Shown here: piece by piece, positions 35,388 through 46,906 of the stretch | Position numbering within the stretch: the first letter of the stretch is position 1 | Layout of the letters: each line of letters begins with the position of its first letter | DNA from: Rhytidiadelphus loreus | Taxonomy: Eukaryota > Streptophyta > Bryopsida > Hypnales > Hylocomiaceae | Reading direction: 5' to 3' | Length of the DNA: 64,000 nucleotides | Assembly: GCA_947034895.1 (NCBI GenBank) | Contig: OX344761.1 | Span: forward strand, 74,585,839 to 74,649,838 | Position numbers and translations under genes: made by a program | The notes under the pieces: model-generated | What the model saw: only the letters and a program-made list of their open reading frames with translations | Told to the model about the DNA's origin: nothing | The model's database searches: none

Positions 35388-37860
35388 ATGAATTCACTAC
35401 TTTTTAAGCATAGTGTCCCTATTTTGTTGTAGAGTTAGGGGAATGAATTTGAATTTCATGTTATGTAGTAGATTAATGTTGGCATCAAGTTGTACATGTA
35501 TGGCTTTTCCAACATTTTGATTTTCTTTATGTTTTAATTTCCCTTCAATGAGCAAAGTGGCATATTAATTTCCAAAATCTTTCGACTTCAAAATTTTTAA
35601 TTATTTTTCAAGAAAGGTAAACTCAAGCTATAGTAAGAAGTCCAAGAAGCAACACTTTAACAAGTGAATTGAAATTGGGATTGGCTGATGCAATGGATGA
35701 CCCTAAGAATGAAATTTGCAATGAACACAAGAAGTTGCACAATTTTTGGAATGCTAGACATTTGGTAATAATTTTTGAAAGTAATAGCTAGTAGGCCACT
35801 ATTTTGAAAGTTCATAGAAGGTGTAGTAATCATTGGCATTAAGGATGAATAATGATTCCTTAACATGCTAGGATTGAGTGTCAAGAAAATATTGTGAGGA
35901 GCCTATAACACTTTTCTTCCATATTTGAAGAGTGTCATTCTCTAATGTGTAAGGTTGGCCATGCTCTAAGAGCAACTCTAGTCCAACTAGGAACTAGCAC
36001 ACCGATGGCATAATGATAGGGCAACCAAAAAAACAATGTTGGAGGAACTAACCCTCTCACTCATCCTCGAGGGAAACATTGAATTTTTTTATTTTCCACA
36101 CACAATAAAATTTTCAAATTTTGAATTCATATTTGCAATCAGAGGCTCCAAATTAGTTTAGAGAACTATATAAGATAAATTAATCAAGCGCAAAATAGAC
36201 GGTCATTTTTTTTACGCAATGACTTTGGGATGAGCGAGGGGTTAGTTCACCCTAGCCAAAAACTGGCACGCCCCAATGCAAACATCATTAGTCTCTCTTT
36301 ATTCTTGGCCCCACTATTTTCCATCCCCACCCATCAATTTGATAAAATATAAAGTACCCACAAGTTGGCTCACAGTAGGAAAATCATAATTGTCTCATAT
36401 TGTTTTTCAAGTTTTGTTATGTGTACCATATTACATGAAATTTGATGTTTGTAAGAGACCGTTTCACACTTGTTTCCTTCACCATTCCCCCCCACAGTGA
36501 AGGAACGGCTAGTTGTTAGATTTAAAAAAAAATTATTCTTAAAATGTAAAACAAAGTTGAAAATAATAATTGTTTTTTTATTTTTTTATTTTTTTATTTT
36601 TTTGAAAAATTATTTGGCAGCCTCTTGGCCACTTAGGATTGCTAAAGTGTCATTCTAGCAATCAAGTTTGCTTGTTCCCATTGCATGATAACTCGTAGTC
36701 TTTTTGATCCCTCGTTTGACCCCTCAAATTTAAATTAGAACTCCCCTTCTTTGCTTGAAAGGCCTTTTTTTAAATTTAAAATCTTTTCCAAATCGTTTTA
36801 TATTGTGGAAAAGTCCAATTGAGGTTTGGACTGCCCGCTTTGCATTATATCAATTTTTTCTTAAAAGTTGCTAGAACATAATAAGGTCCACCTTCTTTTA
36901 CTTTAAAATCTAGATTCTCTCCCTATTCCTGTCTTTGCATTTGAGATGCTCCAAGCCTTTGTACAGGGACAATTTGAAGGCTAGGGTGAGCCGACTTCCT
37001 CACTTGTCCTTTCAAAGTCATTTACAAGGGGCATGTAAAAAATATTCTCTGCTTTATTAATTTATCTTGTACCGGTCCCTTGCTAATTTGGGGCCTCTGA
37101 TGGCAAATATGAATTCAAAATTTGCAAATTTTATTATGAGTGGCAAATAAAAATATCAATGTTTCTCCTTAGGGATGAAGAAGGGGGGGCGCTTGTTCAC
37201 CCCAGCTAATCTAAAGAGCTTGGTTACTTAACCTTGAAGTACTCCAATGTCCAATTTTGAGACAACTAATAGAGTAAAACTCAAGTTTCATTCTCCTTAC
37301 TTCTTGGATGAAAGTCATCCTAATTTGTGGAGAACCTTTATCAAGTTGTTGTCCTATTTAATGGTTGAATTTGGTGTTACTAGAGTACATATATTTCTCT
37401 AAAATGAGGTCATAGATTTAAAATGAGGTCATAGATTTGCAAATCTATGACCTCATTGACTTGATCAAGCCAAAATTGCATTGACTCTAGTTCAAAACTA
37501 AATTTGCAAAAATGAGGTCATAGATTTAAAGAACACAAAAATTTCAAAAAATCATCATGTGAAGAGAACCTCATTCCAAATCCATTCCAACAAATTGAAC
37601 TCAAAAAATGATAATATTTTGCTTGTAATTGAATTTAGAAGGAATTTTGAAATTTCCCTTTCAAAATTTATAAAAAATTGTTAGTGATAGCATTGGTGAA
37701 TCTAACCATACAGATGGAATCTATAAGTTCTCCAAATCTACAACTTTTATTTGTCTACCAATCCCAAAATATTCTTCCAAATAGTACTTCATGATGGTTT
37801 ATCTCAAATCGTGAATTCTGGAGAAGACTCTGGACCGTTTAGGGGTTCAGGACCAAACCG
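35388..37860. other. Non-coding duplicated DNA with MITE remnants
   Basis: No gene seen. The first ~300 bp and scattered later parts match unit 2 (59.1-60.8 kb). It includes a possible MITE with ends resembling CTTAGAGCATCTCC (about 35968-36955), a poly(A/T)-rich relative of the small nested element near 36480-36700, and a palindrome at 37422-37457. Confidence 0.55.
37402..37527. repeat. Palindrome plus dispersed copies of a 17-mer
   Basis: AATGAGGTCATAGATTT occurs in direct orientation at 37402, 37422 and 37511, and inverted at 37441-37457. The middle pair forms a perfect 36-bp palindrome centred on GC. Confidence 0.9.
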
Positions 37861-38924
37861 TATTAATTAAAAACTGTGATTAAAAACCGTAATTAAACCT
37901 TCAGTATCAATCAACCAACCACTATTTCCCCCCAAAAAATTCACTTAAGAGAACCCGATTCCCATGTTAATTTGTCAGGTTGGTAATTGCAGGGTTGAGC
38001 TTACAACGTCACTCTCTTCCAGCACACATCTTCGACTCCATGTCGTCTTCTTCAGTTATTCTATTCAGTCTTCAAATCCAGGCCAAAATCCGACAAGATG
38101 GTTCAACCTGCTTGAATTCCAGCATGGCAATTCCGGGACCTCTATCCTGGAGCGCAGTTATCCGCACTGGCTTCAAGGCGCAATCCACTCTGCCACTGCT
38201 TCCAATGCACAACTGACGGAATGAACAGACGGATGAGGCAGGGTTGACGGCTTGTGCTGGAACAGTGCTCGGAATGTTTTTGGAGGTGTACAAGTTGAAT
38301 TCTCTTAATGAACCGGTTTCTCAACTACCGACTCCGGCTGATTTTTTAACTCTGAATAGAAATTTTACACATTTTTCCACCCGTTTTGTTCCGGTGATTT
38401 CAAATTGCAACCTGGTTCTTTCCCAATTCCACCGGCTAACTTCGAACTAGCCGCTGCTTTTTCCAAACACTGGGTTGGGAAACTCGAACTGTATTTGCGA
38501 AAGCAGGAAGTCTACACTCCGACCTCTTTACTCACTGACAATCTAAAACCTTGTCAATTACGATTAAATATGGTATGATAACAGTGTTCTGACTCTTCAA
38601 TTAGCATATCAGTCCAATTAGTCCATCCATTTTGCTTTGGTACCGCTACTCCGTCCTGCAAAGCCTGTGAGGGTGGCCGTGGCACGACAAGATTCAATAA
38701 GTGTGCATGCATACGAAAGTCCCATTCTGTGTGCACACTTGTCAAACTCACTTCCATTTATTGTCACCATTTATCAGATCCGATTTGGCATGACCTACCC
38801 ATGTCACCGTCAGGTCCGACTTACATGACCCGTGGGCCTCAGACTCTCAGGTTCCACCACTTCCACGAAAGACACTCAACAGACTACTGATACAGACATG
38901 CAGCACTGTCTGTATCCTTCCCCA

Positions 38925-38930
38925 TATAAA
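38925..38930 (+). promoter_or_regulatory. TATA box of the chitinase gene
   Basis: TATAAA in the context CCATATAAACCCCC lies 145 bp upstream of the chitinase ATG, leaving a typical ~110-nt leader. The upstream ~600 bp are highly conserved in the duplicated promoter at the right edge of the window. Confidence 0.65.
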
Positions 38931-39074
38931 CCCCCTTCACCCCAAGTTCTCTTCACAGCCCACAGTTGCCACCTGATCCAATTCTGACTTTACAAACTCC
39001 AGCGTTCGAATTCCGCATTCAATTGCACCACCAGGTTTAGGGTTCAGGGTTTCCCGTTTCCCTGCTTCGTGGCA

Positions 39075-39908
39075 ATGGCTCGCCCTGTGCAAGCGAGTCT
39101 CCCGCTGCTGCTTGTTGTTGTAGTCCTTTTTGCTGCAGCAGAAGTTGCAGCTCAAGATGGGTCGTGTTCAGCCTCTTCGCCATGCCCCGCCACTACCAAT
39201 TGCTGTAGCAAGTATGGCTACTGCGGCACGAGTGATGCCTTCTGCGGATCGGGTTGTGTGAACGGCCCTTGTACCGGCACCCCAACCCCAACCCAGCCAT
39301 CTTCCCCTGGAGGTGCCGGCTGGTCGAGCTTCTTCACCGAGTCCGACTTCAACAGCTGGTTCCCCAACCGCAACAGCTTCTACACGTTCCAAGCGTTCTC
39401 TGACGCCATTTCGGCTTATCCCGCATTCGGAACCTCTGGCAGTACCGACGACCAGAAACGGGAGATCGCAGCCTTCTTCGGGAACGTGCAGCAAGAGTCC
39501 GGCGGGCTGCAGTACATCAACGAGATCGACCCCCCAAATAATTACTGCACACCGGATGAGAAGTACCCCTGTGCAGAAGGAAAAAGTTACTACGGCCGTG
39601 GGCCCATTCAGCTCTCACACAATTACAACTACGGGGCGTGTGGGGATGCGTTGGGCTTGAATCTGCTTGCGGATCCTGATCAAGTGGCGCAGAACGGAGG
39701 GACGTCGTTCAAGACGGCACTGTGGTTCTGGATGACGAGTGGATGCCATTCTGCCATTCTGCGATCCAGTTTTGCGAGTACCAATCAGATTATCAATAGC
39801 ATGGAGTGCGGACATGGATCCGACGATCGCGTGGAGAATCGAGTCAATGCTTACTTGCGGTTCTGTGGGACGCTCCAGGTCGACCCCGGGTCGGACCTCC
39901 GTTGCTGA
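39075..39908 (+). CDS. Secreted hevein-domain GH19 chitinase (class IV-like)
   Basis: Intronless 277-aa endochitinase, expected to hydrolyse fungal cell-wall chitin outside the cell. Signal peptide about residues 1-26 (hydrophobic LLLVVVVLFAAA core, cleavage near VAA/Q). Hevein-type chitin-binding domain about 27-66 with all eight Cys (31, 37, 43, 44, 50, 57, 61, 66) and the aromatic YGYCG segment. Short Thr/Pro hinge about 67-79, then a compact GH19 domain. Catalytic glutamates fit E141 in QQESGG (many relatives have HETG here) and E150 in YINEID; the NYNYG signature is at 183-187. The compact size suggests class IV. The ATG at 39075 opens directly with the signal peptide and follows the TATA box by 145 bp. 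GC and codon use are higher than the surroundings. A second copy is predicted just outside the window. Confidence 0.95.
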   Translation: MARPVQASLPLLLVVVVLFAAAEVAAQDGSCSASSPCPATTNCCSKYGYCGTSDAFCGSGCVNGPCTGTPTPTQPSSPGGAGWSSFFTESDFNSWFPNRNSFYTFQAFSDAISAYPAFGTSGSTDDQKREIAAFFGNVQQESGGLQYINEIDPPNNYCTPDEKYPCAEGKSYYGRGPIQLSHNYNYGACGDALGLNLLADPDQVAQNGGTSFKTALWFWMTSGCHSAILRSSFASTNQIINSMECGHGSDDRVENRVNAYLRFCGTLQVDPGSDLRC

Positions 39909-40234
39909 AGTGGCCTTTTTTGCCCTCATGAAATTTCAAAGTTGCTTGCTTGTGTCGAGCTCTGACTCACACTGTAACTAGATCTTCCACCATCAATAAG
40001 CTAGTTGGAAATGTTTTTGAGGTGAACACTGTTGGGTTCTCTTTACCGACTGCTAATGAACACACTTGCAGGTTTGCTGCAAAGTTTTGAAACGGATTAG
40101 AACAGGATTCCTGTTCTCGTCGTTTTTTGGCACCATGGGGCCACATTGCACCATTTCAACTCAGAATAAACCTCTACTTTTTCGCCAAATAAAAGTAGTT
40201 TTCTCTGTTTGTTTGTTTTTCCAGGATCGCTATC

Positions 40235-40557
40235 CTGGCACTTTCTGAAAATGTTAAGAAAGAAAAGGGAAGCCCTGAAGAGTATTTGATCGATGTGCAT
40301 GACTTGATTTCCATCGCTGAGGAATTTCATGAATTTGAAGAGTGAGTGACCATAGCCAACAGAATTAACAATTTCTACTGACATTTACACTGTCGGTATG
40401 GATATGGCTAAAGAGGATGAGGAGCTTTCTGTCGGTTCCATGGCTCGCCATACGATTTCAGGAATTGGGGGCTGTTCATCAATGCCTCGGGCTCGACTGG
40501 CACGACTTCCACATGCACGTGGCTAGCTCCAGCGATTGCTTATTTTGTACGGAGTAA
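40235..40557 (+). other. Two exon-like segments downstream of the chitinase
   Basis: A segment after TTTTTCCAG (from ~40235) reads RIAILALSENVKKEKG... to EEFHEFEE and has a consensus GTGAGT donor at 40342. Joined in phase to 40416-40557 it continues as MRSFLSVPWLAIRFQELGAV... to a stop. Composition is protein-like, but I recognise no family and see no convincing upstream exon. This may be a remnant or the 3' part of an unrecognised gene. Confidence 0.3.
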
Positions 40558-41176
40558 ATTACAGTCCCAAGGATCTGCTTGTCATGCCATTGCGTCTCAT
40601 GTGTCGGAAAGCAAACTTCTTTGATTGATCGATTGTTGCACATTATTTAGTTGTGATGGAAGTCCCAAGCTAGCCCCTTACTCATTGTCAGATTAATCGT
40701 TTTGAAACCAACACCAAAGAAAGTTCATGAAAGGCTAGGGAGTTCCAGAGTTGACATCAACACAAAACTACAGATGATCACTTGTGTTGCAAAGGAGGCA
40801 CACCGAGTTGTGTCACCCCATTCTCCAGCACCTTGAAAAAGGACTCGGAAAGAATAATTTCATGACTCAAAATCATCACAACTTTTCAAAAGCTGTCAAT
40901 GAGGGGTGAGGAGTTCTTTGAAGCAACCCAAGAGAGGTGACAAAGACATTTTGTGCTTTAAGGTGTCCATTGAAGGTGAGTCTAGTGTAATGTATAGAAT
41001 ACCCAATGTTATTTCACCCCTAGTTGCATATGAAGTGCGTTCAAATTTTAAGCTCGTTGCTTCTACCTATGCAGTCTAAAGTTATAAGTGGGAGTAAGCG
41101 AAGAACACAGTCATGGACAGACTTCTAAAACTCTCCCCACTCAACGGAAGAAGTAGAAAAGTGAATACATACCCCT

Positions 41177-41344
41177 CACAAAACCAGCAAGATTCACTAG
41201 AATCGGAAGATTGGCTCCGGTCCCAAAACTGGTGGCTCGAATTGAGTCCATTTCCTTTACATCGAGGACACTTAAATCGACCCCCATCCGCTTTTCCAAA
41301 AACATCTGTTGCGTTCTTCACGAAAACGCGACTCTTCTCGACCT
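41177..41344 (-). other. Exon-like fragment with CPRC...CWFC zinc-binding pattern
   Basis: On the minus strand, after acceptor TGTATTCAG, an open segment encodes VEKSRVFVKNATDVFGKADG and then two Cys pairs, CPRCKGNG and, 28 residues on, CWFCEG, ending at a consensus GTATGT donor. The C-x2-C-x-G-x-G style resembles DnaJ-type cysteine-rich (BSD2-like) motifs. Only one exon is convincing; partner exons were not found, so gene or remnant is undecided. Confidence 0.4.
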
Positions 41345-42013
41345 GAATACAGAAAAGTCGCAATGAATAGGATACTAGTATGGGGAAGTCTATAACTTGC
41401 ACAATATGCTTAATTTTCATGAAGAAGCCAGTCGCTAAACTCCCAATGAGATTTCATAGCGGTGCGTTGAGATGTTACCATTTCGCCCATGATGACCGCA
41501 TAAACCCTAGCTTGACAAGATTTCCTCAAAATACCAGCTCAAATAGTCCTCGCAGCTCCATAGTCAAATATATATCTTCATATACCGAAAATGGATTAAA
41601 AAAAATTCTGCACGTATCACTTCGTCTTCACGAAGTCAAGAATTGGCTGTTCGAACACCATGCCCAATTTCGAGCCCTAAGATACAAAAATGAACCCCTG
41701 CATACTCAACAAAACGTCAAAATTCCCTTTCCAATAACACCAACTCAATAAAATCTCAAACCAAAAGAAAGGAAGTGGACAACAATAAACCTCGGTCCAA
41801 GAACACGATTCCAATTCAATTTCGTACCTGCACAAATACGGTCGCTCCAAGTGCTACAATCTTGAAATGTTCTTGCTTCCCGTTCACTCCGCCAACCGAC
41901 AGGAAACTGGGATTAGGGTTCCGCAATCACTACAAAAGTTGCGAGCAATGAAACCACACTCCTAAAAGCACAAGTGCATCCCGAACTCTGAGCAGCGACA
42001 CCCGTTTGCGACG

Positions 42014-42253
42014 CTATAAAAGGCTACGAATGGACCCGTGAGAATGCAAAAACTTCAGTGACTACTCAGCATTTCATCGATGAATGTGGAGGAATCGGTG
42101 GATTCGCAACGAGGAACAAAATCGGTAAAGCATTCGAGATTCCGAGAAGAAGAGCTTTCGTCGAGTGTGTGTGAGTGTGCTGAACTTGCTGGGGTCTTGA
42201 TACACGTGGTCGAACGGGACCGTGGCTGCAAAATTGGCAAGTGCCAAGGATAG
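42014..42253 (+). CDS. Possible small ORF after a TATA box
   Basis: TATAAAAGG at 42014 is followed 66 bp later by an ATG (42080) opening a 57-codon frame (MNVEESVDSQRGTKSVKHSR...) that ends at 42253. Composition is protein-like, but no domain is recognised, and a GTGAGT inside the frame could be a donor. Weakly supported. Confidence 0.2.
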
Positions 42254-42869
42254 ACTGGAGAAGACGAGGCTCGAATCAGCACGTAACTTTTCAGCCCGAA
42301 AATCTTAGACAGGTGTAGATACAAGATACAATGGAGAAGATTTTTCTGTTTGTATTTTCTTTTGAGGGGGTCCAACGAACTTTGCAAAGAGCTTGCTACT
42401 CACCGACATATACATGCATCTTTGCTAAGGGGATGTTTTGAGATGTATTGTAGTCGAAAAATGTTAGGAAGGCTTCTTAATCCAAATAATCTTTTCTAGT
42501 GATGGGTTTTCTATGAAAAGGTCAAATCTTCTAAACGGTTAAGCGACTAAAGTCACTTTATAGAGGTAAATGTCATAAGATTTAATATCTGAAGGTTGAC
42601 AAACTCTCAAAGGTCTTTAAAAGGTAAGTGAATTATTTCCTATAAATAATTCTAGTCCAATACGCATGTATACAATATACATGGTTGCTTGTTCCAATCT
42701 TATCCAAAGTCAAATAGATTATGAAGGAGCCCCTTTTATTTATAATATCCATACAGGGTCAAATAGACAAATAATATGCCCTTGGAAAAATAATGCTTCA
42801 TGGAAATAATGTTACCTTAGGTGAGCCTTTGCTTGAGTCTAGAATTTGTTTTCATGATTCCATATTTCT

Positions 42870-43060
42870 CACTTGGACTAGGTAAGATGAAAATGTCCAT
42901 TGTACATGATATTTTGTACAGTAAAATAGCTTGAGGGCTTTGACCACTTTAACCCTACTCAATTGGGCCAAGTAGGATTGAAATGTCAACTTTACATGGT
43001 ATTTTGCATAATAAAATAGCTTGAGAGATTTGACCTCTTAAATCCTATTTAGACCAAGTA
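42870..43060. repeat. ~95-bp degenerate tandem duplication
   Basis: Two adjacent diverged copies share TTGG(A/G)C(T/C)A(G)GTA(A)GAT...AAATGTC...TACATG.TATTTTG...TAAAATAGCTTGAG. Non-coding DNA at the far end of duplication unit 1. Confidence 0.65.
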
Positions 43061-43223
43061 AGAATTGGGTTTACATAATTACTATAGTGATACTTTAGAC
43101 CCTTTTCTTTATGAGTCCATAAACATCTTTCTATTTTTGTCTATTGGATTTACAAACTTTCACCAAAATTCAATTTAAAGTCAACAAAAGATAATTTTCA
43201 CACTACATAGCCCCCTTCTTTAA

Positions 43224-44278
43224 CCACTAAAGCCCCAAGTGTCCCTACATAGGATACTTAAAGGTTTGGACAAGTTCTTATAGTCTCAATTCTTAACTTG
43301 ATTTCTTAAAACTAATTTGAAGATGGAAAAACATGTTAGCTTTCTAGGAATATAAAATTTTATTTTAATTGCTAAAGTTATGCCATCGTTCACTCAAAAA
43401 GTAGTTCACTTAGGCAACAAAAAACACTCTAAAATTTGAAATAAAAATTTAAAAATTTATTTTTCATAGATTATAATTTATTTTACATGGAAAATTTTGG
43501 TTCATTCCATTTTGATTGGTGATGTAAAAGTTATAGAGCTTCTCTTTTTGCAAGCAATCATTGCATTGTCTTGAGAAAATAATGTATGGGTTTTGTTTTT
43601 GAGCTTCACTTTATACAATTTAAAAATAAAAATAGTTTTACAAGGTTCAATTTGCTAGAATAATCTCAATGTTAGGATTAGTATGTTTGAATTCCATCTT
43701 AGAGCTATTAGCAATTTAGTTTTTTCTTCAATCTCATATCTGCTTCTATTTTAACAATATTCTTAAGAATGAAAATAAAGGGATTCTTTTTTCTATTTTA
43801 TTTTTTGAGACTTGAAACCTAATTTTTTGATATTAAAAATTGAATATTCATAGTGCAAAAATTTCAAGTTGAGAAGATTCAAAGTCTTATAATCTAACCA
43901 TGCAAAGTGCAATATTTTTGTTTTCTTCACTTTGTATACAAATATCTTGCAATCTATATAGTCAAAGTTTTTGAAATTTTTTATACACATTCTTACACTA
44001 TTGTACCCAACTATAAGGGGTGGCACTAAATAATTATAAATAAGATGCCTAGTATTTTGGAAAAAAAAAATATTGCAAAAAACTGGAAAATTACTCTTAA
44101 TTTTATGCAAATTTAATGATTATATGCTAATCCTAATAGCTAGGCATAGTAGTCTAGTACAAGATCCTACACAAAGTTATCCAAAGAAACAACTTCAAAC
44201 TATTTTTTGCTCTTTGCAATAGAAATGTTTGTTTTAAGTGTTTTCAATGAATTAAAGACCTGGGAACTAAGTTAGGAG
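43224..44278 (+). mobile_element. TTAA-flanked transposon copy F
   Basis: The left end is CCACTAAAGCCCCAAGTGTC after TTAA (43220-43223); the right end is before TTAA (44279-44282). It is more diverged than the other copies, but the right subterminal text (AAACACTTAAAACAAACATT on the complement) matches A2 and B. No coding capacity. Confidence 0.6.
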
Positions 44279-44528
44279 TTAAGCACCTACATTGATTGCA
44301 TGGCATTTAAGTTTGTAGTAAGAGACCTAAATGCAATCAAATATGAATGGAAACTTGGTTCTTATTTAGAAGAATTTATTTCTTGTAAAATGGATAAAAT
44401 AATGTATTCATGCATTCAAAAATTTGTTTTCAAATTGAATGGATCTTTTGTTACTTCATTCATAAGCATTGTAATTATTCTTAGAAATTTGTATTCTTTC
44501 TCTGATTTGCATTTGCAATATGAGTGTA

Positions 44529-44784
44529 CAATTATGGGCAAATTCATTAAAATGGCGGTATTCCATTGAAATGGTGGTTTAGGAGACCAATCAGAGTATG
44601 AGATCTTGTACAAGATGATGGTGAGGGCGATGCCATATGTAAACGAGTGGTGATTTGGGCATGCATGGGACACAATCAATGCTTGATATGAGATGAATAG
44701 GTGCCTCAGTATACCTCAATTTTTGTTCCTTCATGTACAAATGCCAATGGAATACCGCCATTTTAATGAAATTGCCCATAATTG
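44529..44784. mobile_element. MITE-like element with ~38-bp terminal inverted repeats
   Basis: The left end CAATTATGGGCAAATTCATT and the following TAAAATGGCGGTATTCCATTG are repeated as the complement at the right end with one mismatch. The ~180-bp centre is non-coding. Target duplication not clear. Confidence 0.75.
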
Positions 44785-44848
44785 CATAATAAAGCTTCAA
44801 ATGAGGTGATAGAATGTTAATATTACAATGGCAAAAAAGACAAATTAA

Positions 44849-45128
44849 CCCTTAAAGGTCTAAATGATTTGAAGTTTTCGATGTATAAATAAATCGAGAG
44901 AATCAATTTCAAATTTTTATTTCTTAAAACAATTATTTTTATAGAAGTTTTTTGGGTTGTCCAGGCTAACGGCTGAAAATTACATATTATGCAATAATTT
45001 CTTAACCATGTAGTCAAAAGTTATGAAAATTGTTGTACCTTAAAGGTACTCCTCAAGCACATGTTGTGTGACTTTTTCAAAGAAAAAAAACAAAAATTAT
45101 GTTTGTAGTGAGCTCAGACCGTTACAGG
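44849..45128 (+). mobile_element. Short TTAA-flanked element G
   Basis: 280 bp with TTAA on both sides (44845-44848, 45129-45132) and imperfect inverted ends CCCTTAAAGGTCT / AGACCGTTACAGG. Probably a small deletion derivative of the same broad group as A-F. Confidence 0.5.
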
Positions 45129-45132
45129 TTAA

Positions 45133-46906
45133 AATGATCTATGAATGGTTAAATCTGAATGGTTCATTTAAACTTAGAAATCGTGCCAATTTTTGCATCC
45201 GTCAATTTGGATGCATTGTAACCTTCTCTTACTGGTTAAGAGAAATCAAAATCAAAATGTATCAAGTCAAATAATATTAAGAACTATATTTAAGCCTAAT
45301 GCCATATGTGTGAACAATTATGGATGTCCCAAAATTAACTTGAAAAGAAAAGAACAAACAAGACCGTAAACATTGGTTCTTTAGAGGTCTGCAATGAACA
45401 ACTTTGAGTGATGGAGTTTAGTCTTGGCTTTGAGTTTGATTTTGGTTCGATTTGTTTAGTTCTGGTGGAAAAAAAAAGAAACAGAGAAAAAAAATGATCC
45501 GCCAGGGACTCGGTCCCCTGGTTGCTGTGTACTGTTTCCTGTATCAATGGAAATTGTGTATGTGATTCAAGAAAAGAAGAAAAAAAAAGAAAAAAGAAAA
45601 CTTGGAGTGATTGCAAAATTTCTAATCAATATCCAACAATCAAGACAGAAACAAATTCCCCTTTAACTTAGTTGTAGAAAGAATGTTGATTTTAGCTGAG
45701 ACAAAATATCACAATGTCAAATATTTACCGTACATGTGAACATGGGAGTGTTGACACTTTACATCCAACTGCATTTTCCAATTATTCAAATTGATGGATT
45801 TTTGAGCATGTAGAAGTTGAACTTATCTACACTGTCTTAGCTATGAAATGTTGCATCGATATCTTAAACCCTAAATGTCCAAGACACCAAATTCTAGTGT
45901 CAACAAAACTTTGAAGTTAAATAAAATCTTATCATATCAATCTTTTTAATAATTAATAATTAATTTAAAAAAAATTGAGTTTAGCATTTGCATCAAAAAT
46001 TTGATTTTGAAAATGAATGATTGATATGATTTTTCTATTCCAGATTTTGTGCAAGGGTGTCCATTGTAAATCTTGATTTTCTAATGTTTGATCCCTAGTT
46101 TGCTTTTAATTCTAAATTGTGTTTCAATTCTTATTCATCTTGTGGAATGACAATTAGGCTTGATTGCATGCAATCTAATCACATCGGATAGTTTAAGTCC
46201 CACCCTTACAAGAAGAGGGGATCAATAGTCTTTTTGCACCACTTGAGGTGGTAATTTGTATTTAATCCCCTCTTTTAGTAAGGCCGCTCCATTGCAATAT
46301 GAAAGCAGATTATAAAATTTTGTTCATCTCGAACATGGACAAAATGAACTTTAGCCTATATTTAGGGAAATTGTTGCTTCTTTCTAAAGCAATTTGGAAT
46401 TGAACTATTTGGTTTCTATTAGTGTTACAAGAAAATAATTTAGAACATGACATTGTTGCAATGGATTTTCTGCAATACAATGTAAGTAAAGAAATCCGGA
46501 AATTTCTCCTGTACATTTTGAGTGATGGTTACCAAGTAGAGCTTTGCTCTCAAGAATGATAGAATACAAAAATGGAGCATCCCAAGTGGTGCAATTTTCA
46601 AAGTTCTTTCCATAAAATTAAGCAGTCCATCTTGTGGCTCCACAAACATAAGACATCTAAGACTCAAGTTTTAGACCCTTGTGCACAATTGCGTTACATT
46701 GGTGAAGCCATTCAATAGAGGGGCTCAACTCTAAGGCCATTTGGGTTTAAAAACATCATTGCTTTTGAAGTGTTATACATCTAAATGTCATTTAGGTATA
46801 GAAATCTGAATCATACAATCTAGAAGTGCAAGTGCTATAGATGATGTGAATCAAATTTTGCCACATAGATTGCAAGATTATAATGTTTTAGTGTTGAAAA
46901 AGGATA
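45133..46906. other. Non-coding DNA at the end of unit 1
   Basis: No gene seen. It contains an A-rich stretch (45460-45600) and a small foldback at 46204-46283. The segment 46745-46905 resembles 53745-53935 inside element D. The junction to duplication unit 2 is at about 46906. Confidence 0.55.
46204..46283. repeat. 80-nt foldback with ~19-bp arms
   Basis: CCTTACAAGAAGAGGGGAT is answered by ATCCCCTCTTTTAGTAAGG with two mismatches, giving an 80-nt stem-loop. It could be a small MITE or a structured transcript; neither is shown. Confidence 0.6.

Larger units (their letters stand above)
30992..38747. repeat. Segmental duplication unit 1 (aligned part)
   Basis: Matches 46907-64000 in the same order: 31.0-31.5 with 46.9-47.4 kb, 31.5-32.35 with 50.3-51.47, 32.6-32.8 with 51.48-51.69, 33.6-34.04 with 51.73-52.89, element B with element C, 35.39-35.7 with 59.1-59.7, and 37.87-38.75 with 62.84-64.0. 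Shared blocks are mostly 85-96% similar by eye. Unit-specific insertions explain the length difference. Since unit 2 begins right where unit 1 DNA ends (~46.9 kb), this is a tandem duplication of ~16 kb. Confidence 0.88.

Noticed and set aside
39168..39929. Open frames on the opposite strand and in other frames over the chitinase
   Set aside because: They are shadows of the GC-rich, codon-biased chitinase gene.
44569..44784. Possible small RNA gene from the strong inverted ends
   Set aside because: The inverted repeats are terminal with a long unpaired centre, which fits a MITE better than a hairpin RNA.
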